Shown here in pieces: positions 25,225 to 33,095 of a stretch of DNA of 64,000 nt. The notes under the pieces are model-generated. The model had not been told where the DNA came from. It did no database searches and saw only the letters and a program-made list of their open reading frames with translations. A program made the position numbers and the translations under genes. This DNA is from Hyphomicrobiales bacterium (lineage in GTDB: Bacteria; Pseudomonadota; Alphaproteobacteria; Rhizobiales; Aestuariivirgaceae): assembly GCA_016710435.1 (NCBI GenBank), contig JADJVV010000001.1, forward strand, positions 2,626,501 through 2,690,500. The letters are read 5' to 3'. The first letter of the stretch is position 1. Every line of letters starts with the position of its first letter.

Positions 25225-25233
25225 GAGAGGTCC

Positions 25234-26331
25234 TTACTGTTGCGGGTCCTCGGCGAACTGGCCCCCGCTCCAGCGGTACCATGTGAAGCGCTGGGTCACG
25301 AGATCGCCACGCGCGTCAAACTGCACGTTGCCGAGAATGGTGGATACGGTGCTGCCGCCCTTCAGCCAGTCGGCCATGGCGCGGCCATTGTTGACGCCAG
25401 CCGCCTTTGCCGCGGCGGCAAACACTTCCACGGCGGCATAGGAGGGGAGCGTTGCACCTTCACTGCCGCCTTCGCCGGGCAAGGCCTGCTCCACCCGGAA
25501 GCGGTTGGCCAGCGTCAGGGGATCGACGGCAAAGGTCACGCGCGTGCCTTCTCCGGCGTCGCCTGCGCGTTCCCAAAAGACTTCGTTCAGCAGCAGGTCC
25601 GGCCCATAGAGCCGCGCCGCGATGTTTGCTTCCTTCAACGCCTTTGCAACATTGCCGGCATCAGAGGCCGAGAGGGCGAGATAGACGACGGTGGGTGTTG
25701 CCGCCTGCACCGCTGTCACCAGGTCCGTGAGGTTCGAGGTGCCGGGCTTCACCACATGTTCCGTGCCGCTTGAAATCTTGCCCTTGAGCCGTTCGACGAG
25801 GCTGCGCATCACCGGCTGTCCGTCACTGATGATGGCGACCTTGGCATTCGCATCATCACCAAGAATGCGCGTTGCCGCGGCATCCGCCTGTGCATCATCA
25901 CGCGATGCCAGCCGCAGGATGTTCCAGCCCGGCTGCTCGGTCACGGCGGGGAGCGTGGCGGCAGGCGTAATGGCGACGATGCCAGCGTCGAGATAGACTT
26001 TTCCCGCCGCGATCATGGCGCCCGAACAGAAATGTCCCACGACCACGCGCACGTCCTGGCGCGCAAGGTCCTGTGCCGCGTCGAAGGCGCGGCGGGTATC
26101 GCAGGCGTCATCGGCAACAACGCTGCGCAGGGGCTCGCCATTGATGCCGCCGCCCGCATTCACCGCCGTGATGGCCGCCTCCACGCCCGCCTGCATCTGC
26201 TTGCCGAACACGCCGTTGGGCCCGCTCATGGGCCCCGCCACGCCCACCAGAATATCTGCAAGGGCAGGGGAGCCGAGCGCGGCCAAGACAAGCATCGAAA
26301 GACTGAAACGCAAGGTGCGCGACTCCGCCAT
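25234..26331 (-). CDS. ABC transporter periplasmic binding protein (LIV-BP type), second copy
   Basis: A 365-residue type-I periplasmic binding protein. A signal peptide ends near SPALA, followed by DILVGVAGPMSGPNGVFGKQ. The same region in the protein at 26437 reads DILVGVAGPLTGPNAAFGAQ, so they are paralogues. Conserved LIV-BP features include GHFCSGAMIAAGKVY and the downstream sugar/amino-acid-binding fold. It lies immediately downstream of a strong terminator that ends the liv operon, so it probably has its own promoter, or receives read-through, and leads the small AsnC-domain/DUF2259 unit. Substrate probably amino acids; specificity unknown. Confidence 0.9.
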   Translation of the reverse strand: MAESRTLRFSLSMLVLAALGSPALADILVGVAGPMSGPNGVFGKQMQAGVEAAITAVNAGGGINGEPLRSVVADDACDTRRAFDAAQDLARQDVRVVVGHFCSGAMIAAGKVYLDAGIVAITPAATLPAVTEQPGWNILRLASRDDAQADAAATRILGDDANAKVAIISDGQPVMRSLVERLKGKISSGTEHVVKPGTSNLTDLVTAVQAATPTVVYLALSASDAGNVAKALKEANIAARLYGPDLLLNEVFWERAGDAGEGTRVTFAVDPLTLANRFRVEQALPGEGGSEGATLPSYAAVEVFAAAAKAAGVNNGRAMADWLKGGSTVSTILGNVQFDARGDLVTQRFTWYRWSGGQFAEDPQQ

Positions 26332-26383
26332 GGGATTGCATCAAGGCTATTGCGCGCAAGGCTGGACCGCAAGCGCCAAAGAA

Positions 26384-26412
26384 AAACCGCCCGGGGTTCG
26401 CCCGGGCGGTTT
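26384..26412 (-). terminator. Intrinsic terminator of the liv operon
   Basis: Perfect 12-bp stem: AAACCGCCCGGG (26384-26395) and CCCGGGCGGTTT (26401-26412) with loop GTTCG. On the minus strand the stem is followed by TTTTTCTTT (26378-26386 complement), a classical U-run. It lies 25 bases past the stop of the binding-protein gene at 26437 and before the start of the next one at 26331. Confidence 0.9.
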
Positions 26413-26436
26413 CCTCAGCCGAAGCTGAAGAGATGC

Positions 26437-27558
26437 TTATTCGTTTTCGACGTAGGTGAACGAACCGTCATCCTGCTTCTTCCAGGTGTAGAGCACGTAG
26501 TCAGGACGCGTGATGTCGCCCTTGGCATCGTAGCTCAGTTCACCGATGGCAGTCGCCCACGGGCCGTTCTTCTTGATCGAGTCGGCAACAGCCTGCGCGT
26601 CGTCGTTCTTGCCAACCTTGGTGGCGGCACCGGCGATCACCTGCATGGCAGCGTAGGAGTACAGCGTGTAGGCTTCGGGTTCGAAGCCGGCAGCGCGGAA
26701 CTTCTCGACGATGTCCTTGGCTTCCGGACGCTTGCGCGGATCCGGAGCGAACGTCATCAGCGTACCTTCGACGGCAGGGCCGGCGATGGAAGCGAGTTCG
26801 TTCGACACGATGCCGTCGCCAGACATGAACGTGGCATTGAGGCCAGCGTCAGCAGCCTGGCGCTTCAACAGGCCGAACTCCGTGTGGAGGCCGCCCCAGT
26901 AGACGAAGTTGACGCCCGCTTCCTTCATCTTGGTGATGAGGGACGAGAAGTCCTTGTCGCCGATGTTGAGGCCTTCATACATGGCTTCGGTCACGCCGCC
27001 GCCATTCATCGCCTTCTTGGTTTCGTCAGCAAGGCCCTGGCCGTACGGCGTCTTGTCGTGCAGCACGGCGATCTTGCCGTCCTTGAAGTTCTTCACGATG
27101 TAGGCACCGGCAACGGCACCCTGCTGGTCGTCACGGCCGCAGGTGCGGAACGTGTTCCACAGACCGCGCTCGGTAACCTGCGGGTTGGTGGCCGAGGGCG
27201 AGATCACGAGCACGCCGTTTTCGGCATACACGTCCGACGCCGGAATGGTGACGCCCGAGTTGAAGTGGCCGATGACGTACTTGACGCCGTCAGCAACGAA
27301 CTTCTGCGCAACCGAGACGCCCTGCTTGGGGTCCGAAACGTCGTCGCCGAAGGAGAGCTTGATCTGCTCGCCGTTGATGCCGCCAGCGGCATTGATGGCT
27401 TCAGCGGCGGCTTGAGCGCCCTTCTGAAGCTGTGCGCCGAAGGCCGCGTTCGGGCCCGTCAGCGGGCCGGCAACGCCGACCAGGATGTCTGCCCATGCCG
27501 CGCTGGACACAGCGACCATCGCTGCAAGCGCGAAGCCAGACATAAGGATTTTCTTCAT
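26437..27558 (-). CDS. livK: Branched-chain amino acid ABC transporter substrate-binding protein
   Basis: A 373-residue periplasmic Leu/Ile/Val-binding protein that delivers amino acids to LivHMGF. The signal peptide MKKILMSGFALAAMVAVSSAAWA is clear. The mature protein starts DILVGVAGPLTGPNAAFGAQ and carries the family motifs GHFNSGVTIPASDVYAENG and SPSATNPQVTERG (amino-acid contact loop). The start at 27558 is preceded by GGAGTTGTG. It is separated from the upstream DUF6867 gene by 157 bases that may hold its own promoter, which fits the higher expression of binding proteins. A perfect intrinsic terminator follows. Confidence 0.94.
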   Translation of the reverse strand: MKKILMSGFALAAMVAVSSAAWADILVGVAGPLTGPNAAFGAQLQKGAQAAAEAINAAGGINGEQIKLSFGDDVSDPKQGVSVAQKFVADGVKYVIGHFNSGVTIPASDVYAENGVLVISPSATNPQVTERGLWNTFRTCGRDDQQGAVAGAYIVKNFKDGKIAVLHDKTPYGQGLADETKKAMNGGGVTEAMYEGLNIGDKDFSSLITKMKEAGVNFVYWGGLHTEFGLLKRQAADAGLNATFMSGDGIVSNELASIAGPAVEGTLMTFAPDPRKRPEAKDIVEKFRAAGFEPEAYTLYSYAAMQVIAGAATKVGKNDDAQAVADSIKKNGPWATAIGELSYDAKGDITRPDYVLYTWKKQDDGSFTYVENE

Positions 27559-27680
27559 TTCACAACTCCCTGTGTGTGATTTTGGGTCTTGGTTCTTGTC
27601 CCTTTCGCAGTGTCCCGAAGGCACCGCTTGGAGCCAAGATTTGCCCATTTCCGGACAAATGTCACGCTGATTCAAACCGG

Positions 27681-27703
27681 AAAAACAGTGCCTTCCGGCT
27701 GTT
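27681..27703 (-). terminator. Weak hairpin with T-run between DUF6867 gene and livK
   Basis: On the minus strand the sequence AACAGCCGGAAGGCACTGTTTTT can fold (ACA-GCC with GGC-TGT, bulge AC, loop GGAA), and a T-run follows. It may attenuate transcription between the liv transporter genes and livK. The stem is only six pairs, so this is tentative. Confidence 0.35.
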
Positions 27704-27715
27704 CAGGCAAAGTCG

Positions 27716-28063
27716 TTAATTGGTTTTGTTGCGCCAGCCGAAGGGCGACGATTTTTCATAAAGCCAGTGATACTGACGTGTCATCTGGCTGGTGCGGGTG
27801 TAGCGCCAGCCCAGATAGGCCACTGCCATGAGAACCGCCGTATCCACCAGGTAGCGGCTGGGGCTGACGAAGGTGGCCTGATAGAGCGCGAAGTGCAGGA
27901 AGCGCGCTCCCAGTCCGAGGAGCAGCGAGAGGACGGCGACGTGCCACCCCGGGCGCCAGTCGCTGGCAACGGAGCGTCCCGTCATCCAGGCCGCTCCCAC
28001 GCAGAGGAGCATGAAGACCCCTTCGCCAAAAAAGGCTTCGCCCGCGAAGATATCCAGAAGCAC
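27716..28063 (-). CDS. DUF6867 family membrane protein in the liv operon
   Basis: A 115-residue protein with about three hydrophobic segments (GVFMLLCVGAAWMTG; VAVLSLLLGLGARFLHFAL; LVDTAVLMAVAYLGWRYT) and a polar C-terminus (RQYHWLYEKSSPFGWRNK). A gene of this family is regularly found between livF and livK in Hyphomicrobiales, as here. Its role is unknown; it could be an accessory component of the transporter. It begins 11 bases after livF, so it belongs to the same transcript. Confidence 0.82.
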   Translation of the reverse strand: MLLDIFAGEAFFGEGVFMLLCVGAAWMTGRSVASDWRPGWHVAVLSLLLGLGARFLHFALYQATFVSPSRYLVDTAVLMAVAYLGWRYTRTSQMTRQYHWLYEKSSPFGWRNKTN

Positions 28064-28074
28064 AGCAGTTCTCC

Positions 28075-28797
28075 TCAGTGTCCGGTTTCGAGATAGGCGG
28101 CGCGCACTTCCGGGTTCGCCAGCAATTCGCGGCCCGTTCCCGACATGGTGATGTGTCCATTCACCATGACATAGGCCCGGTTGGCGAGCTTGAGGGCGCC
28201 GAAGGCGTTCTGCTCGACGAGGAAGACGGTGAGGCCCTTCTCGCGGTTGAGCATGCGGATCGCATCAAAAATCTGCTGCACGATGATCGGCGCAAGGCCA
28301 AGTGACGGCTCGTCCAGCAGCAAGAGCTTGGGACGTGCCATCAGCGCGCGGCCGATGGCCAGCATCTGCTGTTCGCCACCCGACAATGTACCGGCACGCT
28401 GCGAGATGCGTTCCTTGAGGCGCGGGAAGAGCTTGAACACGTCCTGCGAGTCTTCGTCGAAATGCTTCAACCCGTTGAGGTTGGCACCCATCTGGAGGTT
28501 TTCGAGCACCGACATGCGCGGGAAGATGCGTCGGCCTTCTGGCGATTGCGCAATGCCGAGCCGGGCGATCTCGTGGGTGGGAAGGTTGGTGATGTCCTGG
28601 CCATCGAAGGTGATGGTGCCGCTGCGCGCCCTTGGCGTGCCGAAGATGGTCATCATCAGCGTCGACTTGCCGGCACCGTTGGAACCGATCAGCGTGGCGA
28701 TCTCGCCCTTGCGCACTTCGAAATCGATGCCCTTGAGCGCCTGGATGTTGCCGTAGAAGGTTTCAACGCCCTTGCCGGTGAGTAGAGCCTCGCTCAT
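28075..28797 (-). CDS. livF: Branched-chain amino acid ABC transporter ATP-binding protein
   Basis: A 240-residue ATPase that powers amino acid import with LivG. Walker A GSNGAGKST, the ABC signature LSGGEQQMLAIGRAL and Walker B LLLLDEPSLGLAPII are complete, and the LivF-specific ending (VMVNGHITMSGTGRELLANPEVRAAYL, given here in parts) is typical. The start overlaps the livG stop as ATGA. There is nothing unusual in its sequence, in contrast to the extended LivG. Confidence 0.96.
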   Translation of the reverse strand: MSEALLTGKGVETFYGNIQALKGIDFEVRKGEIATLIGSNGAGKSTLMMTIFGTPRARSGTITFDGQDITNLPTHEIARLGIAQSPEGRRIFPRMSVLENLQMGANLNGLKHFDEDSQDVFKLFPRLKERISQRAGTLSGGEQQMLAIGRALMARPKLLLLDEPSLGLAPIIVQQIFDAIRMLNREKGLTVFLVEQNAFGALKLANRAYVMVNGHITMSGTGRELLANPEVRAAYLETGH

Positions 28798-29924
28798 GAC
28801 CGGCCTCCCTTCTTCTTCGCGGTCTTCTTCGCCGCTTTGACGGATGACTTGGCCGCCGCCTTCACGGGCGCGGCGGGCTTTGCGGCCTTCTTCGCAGCCT
28901 TCTTGGCCGGAGCCTTGGCGGCGCGCGGCGCTGCGGCAACCGGCGCAGACTTCGCGCGGGCGGGGGCCACGCCTTCAGGCAGGACCAGCACTGGCGGCGG
29001 CGGAACACCCACACGCTCGGTCTTGAATTCCGAGGCGATCTTGGGAAGCGGCTTTTGCGCGGCGGGCGCCGGCGCTGCCGTGGCGGCAGGTGCGGCGGCA
29101 AGCGCGTTCAGTTCCTCTTCCACGTCTTCCACACCGAGATAGGCGCGGATCACCGCCGGATCGTTGCGCACCGTGTCGGGGGTGCCATCGGAGATCTTCT
29201 TGCCGTAGTCGAGCACCACCACATGATCAGAAATACCCATGACCACGCTCATGTCGTGCTCAATGAGGAGGATCGCCATGTTGTGCTCGTCGCGGATCGA
29301 GCGGAGCAGCCTGTTGAGTTCCTCCGACTCGCGCGGGTTGAGACCGGCGGCCGGTTCGTCGAGGCAGAGCAGTTCCGGATTGGTGCACATGGCGCGTGCG
29401 ATCTCAAGCCGCCGTTGTGCACCATAGGGCAGGTCGCCAGCAGGATCATCGGCGCGCGCCGTGAGGCCGATGCGGTCCAGCCAGTAGCGCGCCCGGTCCT
29501 TCGCCTCTGCGGCGGAGGTCTTGTAGTGCGACAGGCCGAGGATGCCGCCGAACGTGTAATAGGAGGCACGGTTCAGCGTGTTGTGCTGCGCCACCAGGAG
29601 ATTCTCCAGGAGTGTCAGACCTGAGAACAGGCGGAGGTTCTGGAAAGTGCGGGCCACCTTTGCTTCGCGGTTCACCCGGAAGTCCGGCAGGCGCTCGAGA
29701 AGGTATTCCTCGCCGCCCCGGCGCGTGAGCTTCATCATGCCCTGCGTCGGCTTGTAGAAGCCGGTGATGCAGTTGAACACCGTCGTCTTGCCTGCACCGT
29801 TCGGGCCGATGAGCGCGGTGATCTCGCCGCGCCGCGCCTCGAACGACAGGTCGTTCACGGCAACGAGTCCGCCGAAGATCATCGACAGGTGTTCGACGGA
29901 AAGGATCGTGTCTTTGCTGGTCAT
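28794..29924 (-). CDS. livG: Branched-chain amino acid ABC transporter ATP-binding protein with a long Ala/Lys/Pro-rich tail
   Basis: A 376-residue ATPase; typical LivG is about 250-260 residues. Residues 1-270 are a normal LivG domain: Walker A GPNGAGKT at 40-47, PYGAQRRLEIARAM in place of the usual LSxGQ signature, and Walker B LLCLDEPAAGLNP at 185-197. Residues about 276-376 form a low-complexity tail, first Ala/Pro-rich, then PPPPVLVLPEG, then repeated Lys-Ala blocks (APAKKAAKKAAKPAAP, SVKAAKKTAKKKGGRS) that resemble histone H1-like and AlgP tails. No frameshift or fusion seam is apparent and the base composition stays high in GC. The start at 29924 lies 1 base from the livM stop. The tail could bind nucleic acid, membrane lipid or a partner; that is speculation. 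Confidence 0.93.
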   Translation of the reverse strand: MTSKDTILSVEHLSMIFGGLVAVNDLSFEARRGEITALIGPNGAGKTTVFNCITGFYKPTQGMMKLTRRGGEEYLLERLPDFRVNREAKVARTFQNLRLFSGLTLLENLLVAQHNTLNRASYYTFGGILGLSHYKTSAAEAKDRARYWLDRIGLTARADDPAGDLPYGAQRRLEIARAMCTNPELLCLDEPAAGLNPRESEELNRLLRSIRDEHNMAILLIEHDMSVVMGISDHVVVLDYGKKISDGTPDTVRNDPAVIRAYLGVEDVEEELNALAAAPAATAAPAPAAQKPLPKIASEFKTERVGVPPPPVLVLPEGVAPARAKSAPVAAAPRAAKAPAKKAAKKAAKPAAPVKAAAKSSVKAAKKTAKKKGGRS

Positions 29925-29925
29925 G

Positions 29926-31305
29926 TCAGCCGTGGCCTTCCTTGGTGAATTCGCCAGAGATGGCCTTGCGTTCGGCATGCAGGTAGTCGGATGGCTCGCG
30001 TGTGCCCACGAAGCCGCGCGGCTTGTAGAGCATCACCAGCACCATCGCGAGACCGAAGATCAGCATGCGGTAGAGTTCCGGCGTGAAGTCCGGACCGAAG
30101 ATGATCTTCAGGAAATCCATCTGGCGCAGCAGTTCCGTGCCGCCGATCATGGCGATGGCCGCAACGGCGATGCCGCCCAGCGAACCCATGCCGCCGAGCA
30201 CGACGATGGCGAGGATCACGGCGGACTCGAGGAACACGAAACTCTCCGGCGAGACGAAGCCCTGGCGCACGGCGAAGAAGGCACCGGCGAAACCGCCGAA
30301 CATCGCGCCCATGGAGAAGGCGGTGAGTTTCGTCGTCGTGGTGTTGATGCCGAGCGAACGGCAGGCGATTTCATCTTCGCGCAACGCTTCCCACGCGCGC
30401 CCGATGGGCAGGCGGCGCAGGCGGATCGTCACGAGAGCCGTGAGCATGCACAGGCCGAGGATGAGATAGTACAGGAATATCTTGTACCAGACCGACGACA
30501 TGGGCAGGCCGAAGCTCGCGGCAAAGCCGTCGGGCTTGGCGTTGAATTCGTAGAGGCCGAACAGCGTGGCCTTGGCGACGCCCGAGACGCCGAACGTGCC
30601 CTTGGTCACGGCTGTCCAGTTGATCAGGACGAGACGGATGATTTCACCGAAGGCCAGCGTCACGATGGCGAGATAGTCGCCGCGCAGGCGCAACACCGGG
30701 AAGCCCAGGATCATGCCCCAGAACGCCGCGAGTATGCCGGCGAGCGGCAGCAGGACCCAGAAGGAAGCGCCGGGGAAATGCATCGAGACAAGCGCGTAGG
30801 TGTAGGCACCCACCGCATAGAAGGCCACGTAACCGAGATCGAGCAACCCCGCGAGGCCCACCACGATGTTGAGCCCCCAGGCCAGCATCACGTAGATCAG
30901 GATCTGAATGCCGAAATTGTCCACCCACTTGAGCGAGCCGCTCACACCGAACAGCGCCAGCATCAGCATCGGGTAGATCAACAGGAAGACCAGGGCGATC
31001 TTGAACCGGTGGTCGCGCAGCCAGCCATGTTTTTCAACCGGCGTGGCAGCGGCCTTGGCGGCACGGCGTGCTTCCCGCGCCGGCTGGATAAACGCTGTCA
31101 TCACGAAGCGGACGACCATCGCGGCGCCGACCATGCTGAACAGCAGGCCCCAGCGCTGGTTGAGGATCAACTCGTTCTTGATGTTCTGGTCGGTGCGGAA
31201 GCCGATCAGCAGGATGAAGAGGCCGAAGACCACGATGCCGGCGTAGGCGGCATCGCGAAGTGCGTTCTGGAACAGGTTTCCCTGCGCTTTCGGTTGAGCA
31301 GTCAT
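29926..31305 (-). CDS. livM: Branched-chain amino acid ABC transporter permease LivM
   Basis: A 459-residue inner-membrane permease with about ten hydrophobic helices. The family-typical core includes GLLDLGYVAFYAVGAYTYAL, FPVLRLRGDYLAIVTLAFGEI and the EAA-type coupling loop GRAWEALREDEIACRSLGIN. The N-terminal 100 residues form an extra membrane region seen in long LivM proteins. The start at 31305 (MTAQPKAQG) is preferred; the longer frame upstream is not hydrophobic or conserved. It lies 7 bases downstream of livH. Confidence 0.95.
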   Translation of the reverse strand: MTAQPKAQGNLFQNALRDAAYAGIVVFGLFILLIGFRTDQNIKNELILNQRWGLLFSMVGAAMVVRFVMTAFIQPAREARRAAKAAATPVEKHGWLRDHRFKIALVFLLIYPMLMLALFGVSGSLKWVDNFGIQILIYVMLAWGLNIVVGLAGLLDLGYVAFYAVGAYTYALVSMHFPGASFWVLLPLAGILAAFWGMILGFPVLRLRGDYLAIVTLAFGEIIRLVLINWTAVTKGTFGVSGVAKATLFGLYEFNAKPDGFAASFGLPMSSVWYKIFLYYLILGLCMLTALVTIRLRRLPIGRAWEALREDEIACRSLGINTTTTKLTAFSMGAMFGGFAGAFFAVRQGFVSPESFVFLESAVILAIVVLGGMGSLGGIAVAAIAMIGGTELLRQMDFLKIIFGPDFTPELYRMLIFGLAMVLVMLYKPRGFVGTREPSDYLHAERKAISGEFTKEGHG

Positions 31306-31312
31306 GATGTGC

Positions 31313-32218
31313 TTAGACCTTTTCCACTTCGGGCCGGCCGAGAATGCCGGAAGGCATGAAGATGAGCACGATGGCAAGGATGCTGAAGGCGGCCACGTCC
31401 TTGTAGTCGATGGAGAAGTAGGCCGACCACAGCGCTTCAATCAGGCCGATCAGCAGGCCACCGAGCACGGCACCCGGCAGTGAGCCGATGCCACCCAGCA
31501 CCGCGGCGGTGAAGGCCTTCACACCAGGCACGAAGCCGTCGGAGAAAACGATGACGCCATAATAAGTGAGGTAGAGCGTGCCCGCGACGGCTGCGAGGGC
31601 GGCACCCATGATGAAGGTGATCGAGATGGTCTTGTCTACGTCGATGCCGAGGAGGGCGGCCATCTTGCGGTCCTGCTCGCAGGCGCGCTGGGCGCGGCCG
31701 AGCGGCGTGCGGTGCACGATGTACCAGAAGGCCGTGAGCAGGGCCACCGTGACGACGACGATCAGTACCTGCTTCCACGACACGGTGACGTTTTCAGTCA
31801 GGCGGAAGCCGCCGGAAACGAGAGCGGGGATGGGCTTGTTGCGCGGCCCTTGCGAGACCTGCAAGAAGTTCGACAGCACGATCGACATGCCGATGGCGGT
31901 GATCAGCGGCGCAAGGCGGAAAGACCCGCGCAGCGGCTTGTAGGCTACGCGCTCGATGGTCCAGTTCCACAAGCTGGTGAGCACCAGCGCCACCACCATC
32001 ATGACGAGAAGTGCGATGGCTGAGGGAATGCCTGCAAACATCGAGGTGACGAGCAGGTAAACGATGAGGGCCATGAAGGCGCCGACGGTGAAGATGTCAC
32101 CGTGAGCGAAGTTGATCATGCCGATGATGCCGTACACCATCGTGTATCCGATGGCGATCAGGCCGTAGATGGACCCGAGTGTAAGTCCGTTAATGAGCTG
32201 CTGGAGAAAATACTCCAT
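31313..32218 (-). CDS. livH: Branched-chain amino acid ABC transporter permease LivH
   Basis: A 301-residue permease with eight or so hydrophobic segments. Signature segments are LINGLTLGSIYGLIAIGYTMVYG and MINFAHGDIFTVGAF at the N-terminus, the cytoplasmic loop LGRAQRACEQDRKMAALLGI (coupling helix) and GVKAFTAAVLGGIGSLPGAVLGG near the end. The ATG at 32218 has a strong ribosome-binding site (AGGGGGG). It is the first gene of the liv operon, whose promoter lies in the 306-base region shared with the PadR regulator. Confidence 0.96.
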   Translation of the reverse strand: MEYFLQQLINGLTLGSIYGLIAIGYTMVYGIIGMINFAHGDIFTVGAFMALIVYLLVTSMFAGIPSAIALLVMMVVALVLTSLWNWTIERVAYKPLRGSFRLAPLITAIGMSIVLSNFLQVSQGPRNKPIPALVSGGFRLTENVTVSWKQVLIVVVTVALLTAFWYIVHRTPLGRAQRACEQDRKMAALLGIDVDKTISITFIMGAALAAVAGTLYLTYYGVIVFSDGFVPGVKAFTAAVLGGIGSLPGAVLGGLLIGLIEALWSAYFSIDYKDVAAFSILAIVLIFMPSGILGRPEVEKV

Positions 32219-32524
32219 GTGCCCCCCTATGTAATTGACGCGTGTCTCGTATGCCCAAGGCTCATGTGCGACCCCGGTTGCTGGCGGTTTTAAGTGAGCG
32301 AATCCATAAATACAAGTGTAGCAATCAGCAGGTTTCACTGTGGAAATCGGGCGGTTTGGAGGAAATCGGATTTGGAGGGTGTTAGGGTAGTGGAAAACCC
32401 CGGTTCCATTCCAAATTGTAATGCCTCACCGGGATTCACGACGTTCCCAGCCGGATGTTGACCCCCCGGGCGAACTCGGGCAATTCCCGATATATATCTG
32501 TTCGGCATATATCGGAGTGATGCA
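32219..32524. other. Divergent regulatory region between livH and padR
   Basis: 306 bases without a gene. Next to livH is the purine-rich ribosome-binding site. In the middle, GGAAATCGG occurs at 32342-32350 and again at 32361-32369, each followed by TTTGGAG, giving a 19-base direct repeat that may bind a regulator. Next to padR is the inverted repeat described separately. Both promoters must lie here, but I could not fix -10 and -35 elements with confidence. Confidence 0.6.
32487..32515. promoter_or_regulatory. PadR-type operator overlapping the padR ribosome-binding site
   Basis: Perfect 9-bp inverted repeat CCGATATAT (32487-32495) and ATATATCGG (32507-32515) with an 11-base spacer. AT-rich dyads of this sort are typical PadR targets. 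The right arm merges with the GGAG ribosome-binding site (32514-32517) of padR, so binding would block transcription near the start. This fits autorepression with control of the downstream efflux genes. Confidence 0.72.
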
Positions 32525-33076
32525 TTGAACGTGAAGACACTGTGCCTGGGTTTCCTGACCACGAAGGAAGCCACGGGATACGAGATCAAGAAGGAATTCG
32601 AGGAGGGTTTCTTCAGCCATTTCATCGAGGCGAGCTATGGGTCGATCTATCCGGCCCTGAACCAGCTTGCCGCGCAGGGTCTCGTCACGGTCCGGGAAGA
32701 GGAACAGGCGGGCAAACCCGACAAAAAGGTGTACGCCATCACGGAATCGGGCAGAAGCGTGCTGTCGAAGTGGCTTGCGGTTGTTCCGGCCCGGGACAAA
32801 TACAAGTCTGAGTTCCTGTTCGAAATGTTCCTGCAGCACTATCTAACGCCGCAGCATGTCGTCACGGCTGCCGAAACGCAGCTCGCGCATCTGCGGACGG
32901 ACTTGAAAAATATCAGGCACTGCCGGGAAAAATGTGTAGATCCCGCAGTGATCGCCGGGGGGCCAGACTTCGTTCTGGGTTATGGCGAAGCAGTACTGAC
33001 AGCGGCTGTCAGGTATCTTGAGGCAAAACTGGTCGAGTTGGGCGTGCCGCAAGCACCGTCCGTGGCCGCAGAATAA
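32525..33076 (+). CDS. PadR family transcriptional regulator
   Basis: A 183-residue regulator. The N-terminal winged helix is typical of PadR (TLCLGFLTTKEATGYEIKKEFEE, here given in part, then YGSIYPALNQLAAQGLVTVREEE and the wing DKKVYAITESGRSVL). The C-terminal half is the helical dimerisation domain of the Vir_act_alpha_C type. It has no ATG in a suitable place; the TTG at 32525, 7 bases after GGAG, is the best start, with a GTG at 32531 as alternative. The efflux genes start 20 bases downstream, so PadR very likely senses a toxic compound and derepresses the pump. Confidence 0.88.
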   Translation: MNVKTLCLGFLTTKEATGYEIKKEFEEGFFSHFIEASYGSIYPALNQLAAQGLVTVREEEQAGKPDKKVYAITESGRSVLSKWLAVVPARDKYKSEFLFEMFLQHYLTPQHVVTAAETQLAHLRTDLKNIRHCREKCVDPAVIAGGPDFVLGYGEAVLTAAVRYLEAKLVELGVPQAPSVAAE

Positions 33077-33095
33077 TTTTTTTGGAGACGTGCGA

